From Magnetovibrio sp. (GTDB lineage Bacteria > Pseudomonadota > Alphaproteobacteria > Rhodospirillales > Magnetovibrionaceae), in the NCBI GenBank assembly GCA_016763255.1, contig JAESUA010000292.1, positions 1 through 5,417 of the forward strand: a stretch of DNA of 5,417 nt, given 5' to 3'. A program made the translations under genes and the position numbers. Below are positions 4,919 to 5,417 of the stretch, piece after piece. The notes beneath the pieces were generated by a model that worked only from the letters and a program-made list of their open reading frames with translations, was not told the origin of the DNA and did no database searches. Positions within the stretch are counted from its first letter, which is position 1. Each line of letters opens with the position of its first letter.

Positions 4919-4940
4919 ACAACCACACAACAGGGCCCTT

Positions 4941-5417
4941 ATGGCGTTCAAGACCGATAAACACCTAGGGTCCAACTCTGCGACTGCGGTGCTGTACAGC
5001 ATCGCAGTCGTTGTTGTTTTGTATTTTGCGGGGCCGCGGCCAGCGATCTCTGGCGATCCCCAGGCGCGCATCTTGGCGGCTGAACTTCTTATTGTTCGCG
5101 CCGACCTGTCACGTCTTCATGGCGACACGCCGTTGCCGCCGGCCCATGTTCGCGGCCTCAACGATCGCATCAAAGGGGCATTGGGGGTTTTGCCATGGTT
5201 GTTGCGCCAAGCCGACGACCCAACGGGTGCGGATCAACTTGTCAGCACTGCCAAAGATAGCCTCATCGTTACCTTGGCGCGGCTGATCAAACGTCACCCC
5301 CTCGACCTCACCGCTTATAATCCGGCCCACCTCAGCGCCAGTCAACGCCGGGAATCCTTCGCTATTCATGATGCCTATTGCGCCAACTGCCATGATGATG
5401 CCGGACCAGGCGATACC
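4941..5417 (+). CDS. Membrane-anchored c-type cytochrome, 3' end cut by window edge
   Basis: From the ATG at 4941 the frame is open for 159 codons to the window edge. Residues 13-31 (ending YFAG) form a hydrophobic segment that could be an uncleaved anchor or signal peptide. A mostly helical-looking region of about 110 residues follows, with no motif I recognise. Then comes the haem c attachment motif CANCH at 147-151 (5379-5393), followed by DDAGPGD, the usual G-x-G context of class I cytochrome c. The protein must therefore continue past the window, with an axial Met expected downstream. It starts 22 bases after the rhodanese stop, with only a weak AGGG upstream. Being last in the visible operon, it is a candidate electron acceptor for periplasmic sulfur chemistry; that link is inferred. 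Confidence 0.82.
   Translation, partial: MAFKTDKHLGSNSATAVLYSIAVVVVLYFAGPRPAISGDPQARILAAELLIVRADLSRLHGDTPLPPAHVRGLNDRIKGALGVLPWLLRQADDPTGADQLVSTAKDSLIVTLARLIKRHPLDLTAYNPAHLSASQRRESFAIHDAYCANCHDDAGPGDT

Noticed and set aside
5011..5286. Forward frame of 91 codons within the cytochrome gene
   Set aside because: The frame from 4941 is open to the window end and contains CANCH; the alternative frame is a shadow.
1..5417. CRISPR arrays, insertion sequences, tRNA or rRNA genes
   Set aside because: No repeated spacer-like units, transposase-like products, terminal repeats or structured RNA genes were seen on either strand.

Overview
The window (about 55% GC by eye) looks like an alphaproteobacterial chromosome segment, probably Rhodospirillales-like. 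The best taxonomic hint is the reverse-strand gene at the left edge, a short ribbon-helix-helix protein of a type common in that group. The other genes point to an organism that handles reduced sulfur compounds. The taxonomic call is an inference; no rRNA or other marker gene is present.

Layout: (1) 1-300, reverse strand, 5' part of a ribbon-helix-helix DNA-binding protein that runs off the left edge. (2) 301-500, a divergent intergenic region that must hold promoters for both directions. (3) 501-5417, forward strand, ten complete genes and one partial gene with gaps of 3-43 bases, most with a clear Shine-Dalgarno, so very likely a single transcription unit. In order: two halves of a split YeeE/YedE-type membrane transporter (501-992, 996-1664); a TusA-like sulfur carrier (1687-1992); three tiny single-span membrane proteins of 67, 28 and 88 residues (2028-2231, 2247-2333, 2361-2627), the last ending in Gly-Gly-Cys; a secreted rhodanese-fold protein without a catalytic cysteine (2631-3107); three small cytoplasmic DsrE/F/H-like proteins (3123-3413, 3427-3705, 3736-3927); a secreted two-domain rhodanese with a Cys-Asn-Thr-Gly-His-Trp-Ala active loop (3971-4918); and a membrane-anchored c-type cytochrome cut by the right edge (4941-5417).

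Proposed working model (inference): secreted rhodaneses and membrane-anchored small proteins handle sulfane sulfur or thiosulfate outside the inner membrane. The split YeeE/YedE transporter moves sulfur or thiosulfate inward through its conserved cysteines. TusA accepts sulfur on the cytoplasmic face and relays it to a miniature DsrEFH/TusBCD-like complex. The cytochrome may couple oxidation chemistry to the respiratory chain. The YeeE/YedE-TusA pairing and TusA-DsrE relays are established; the combination with three micro-membrane proteins, a dead rhodanese and shortened DsrE-like subunits is the part that may be undescribed.
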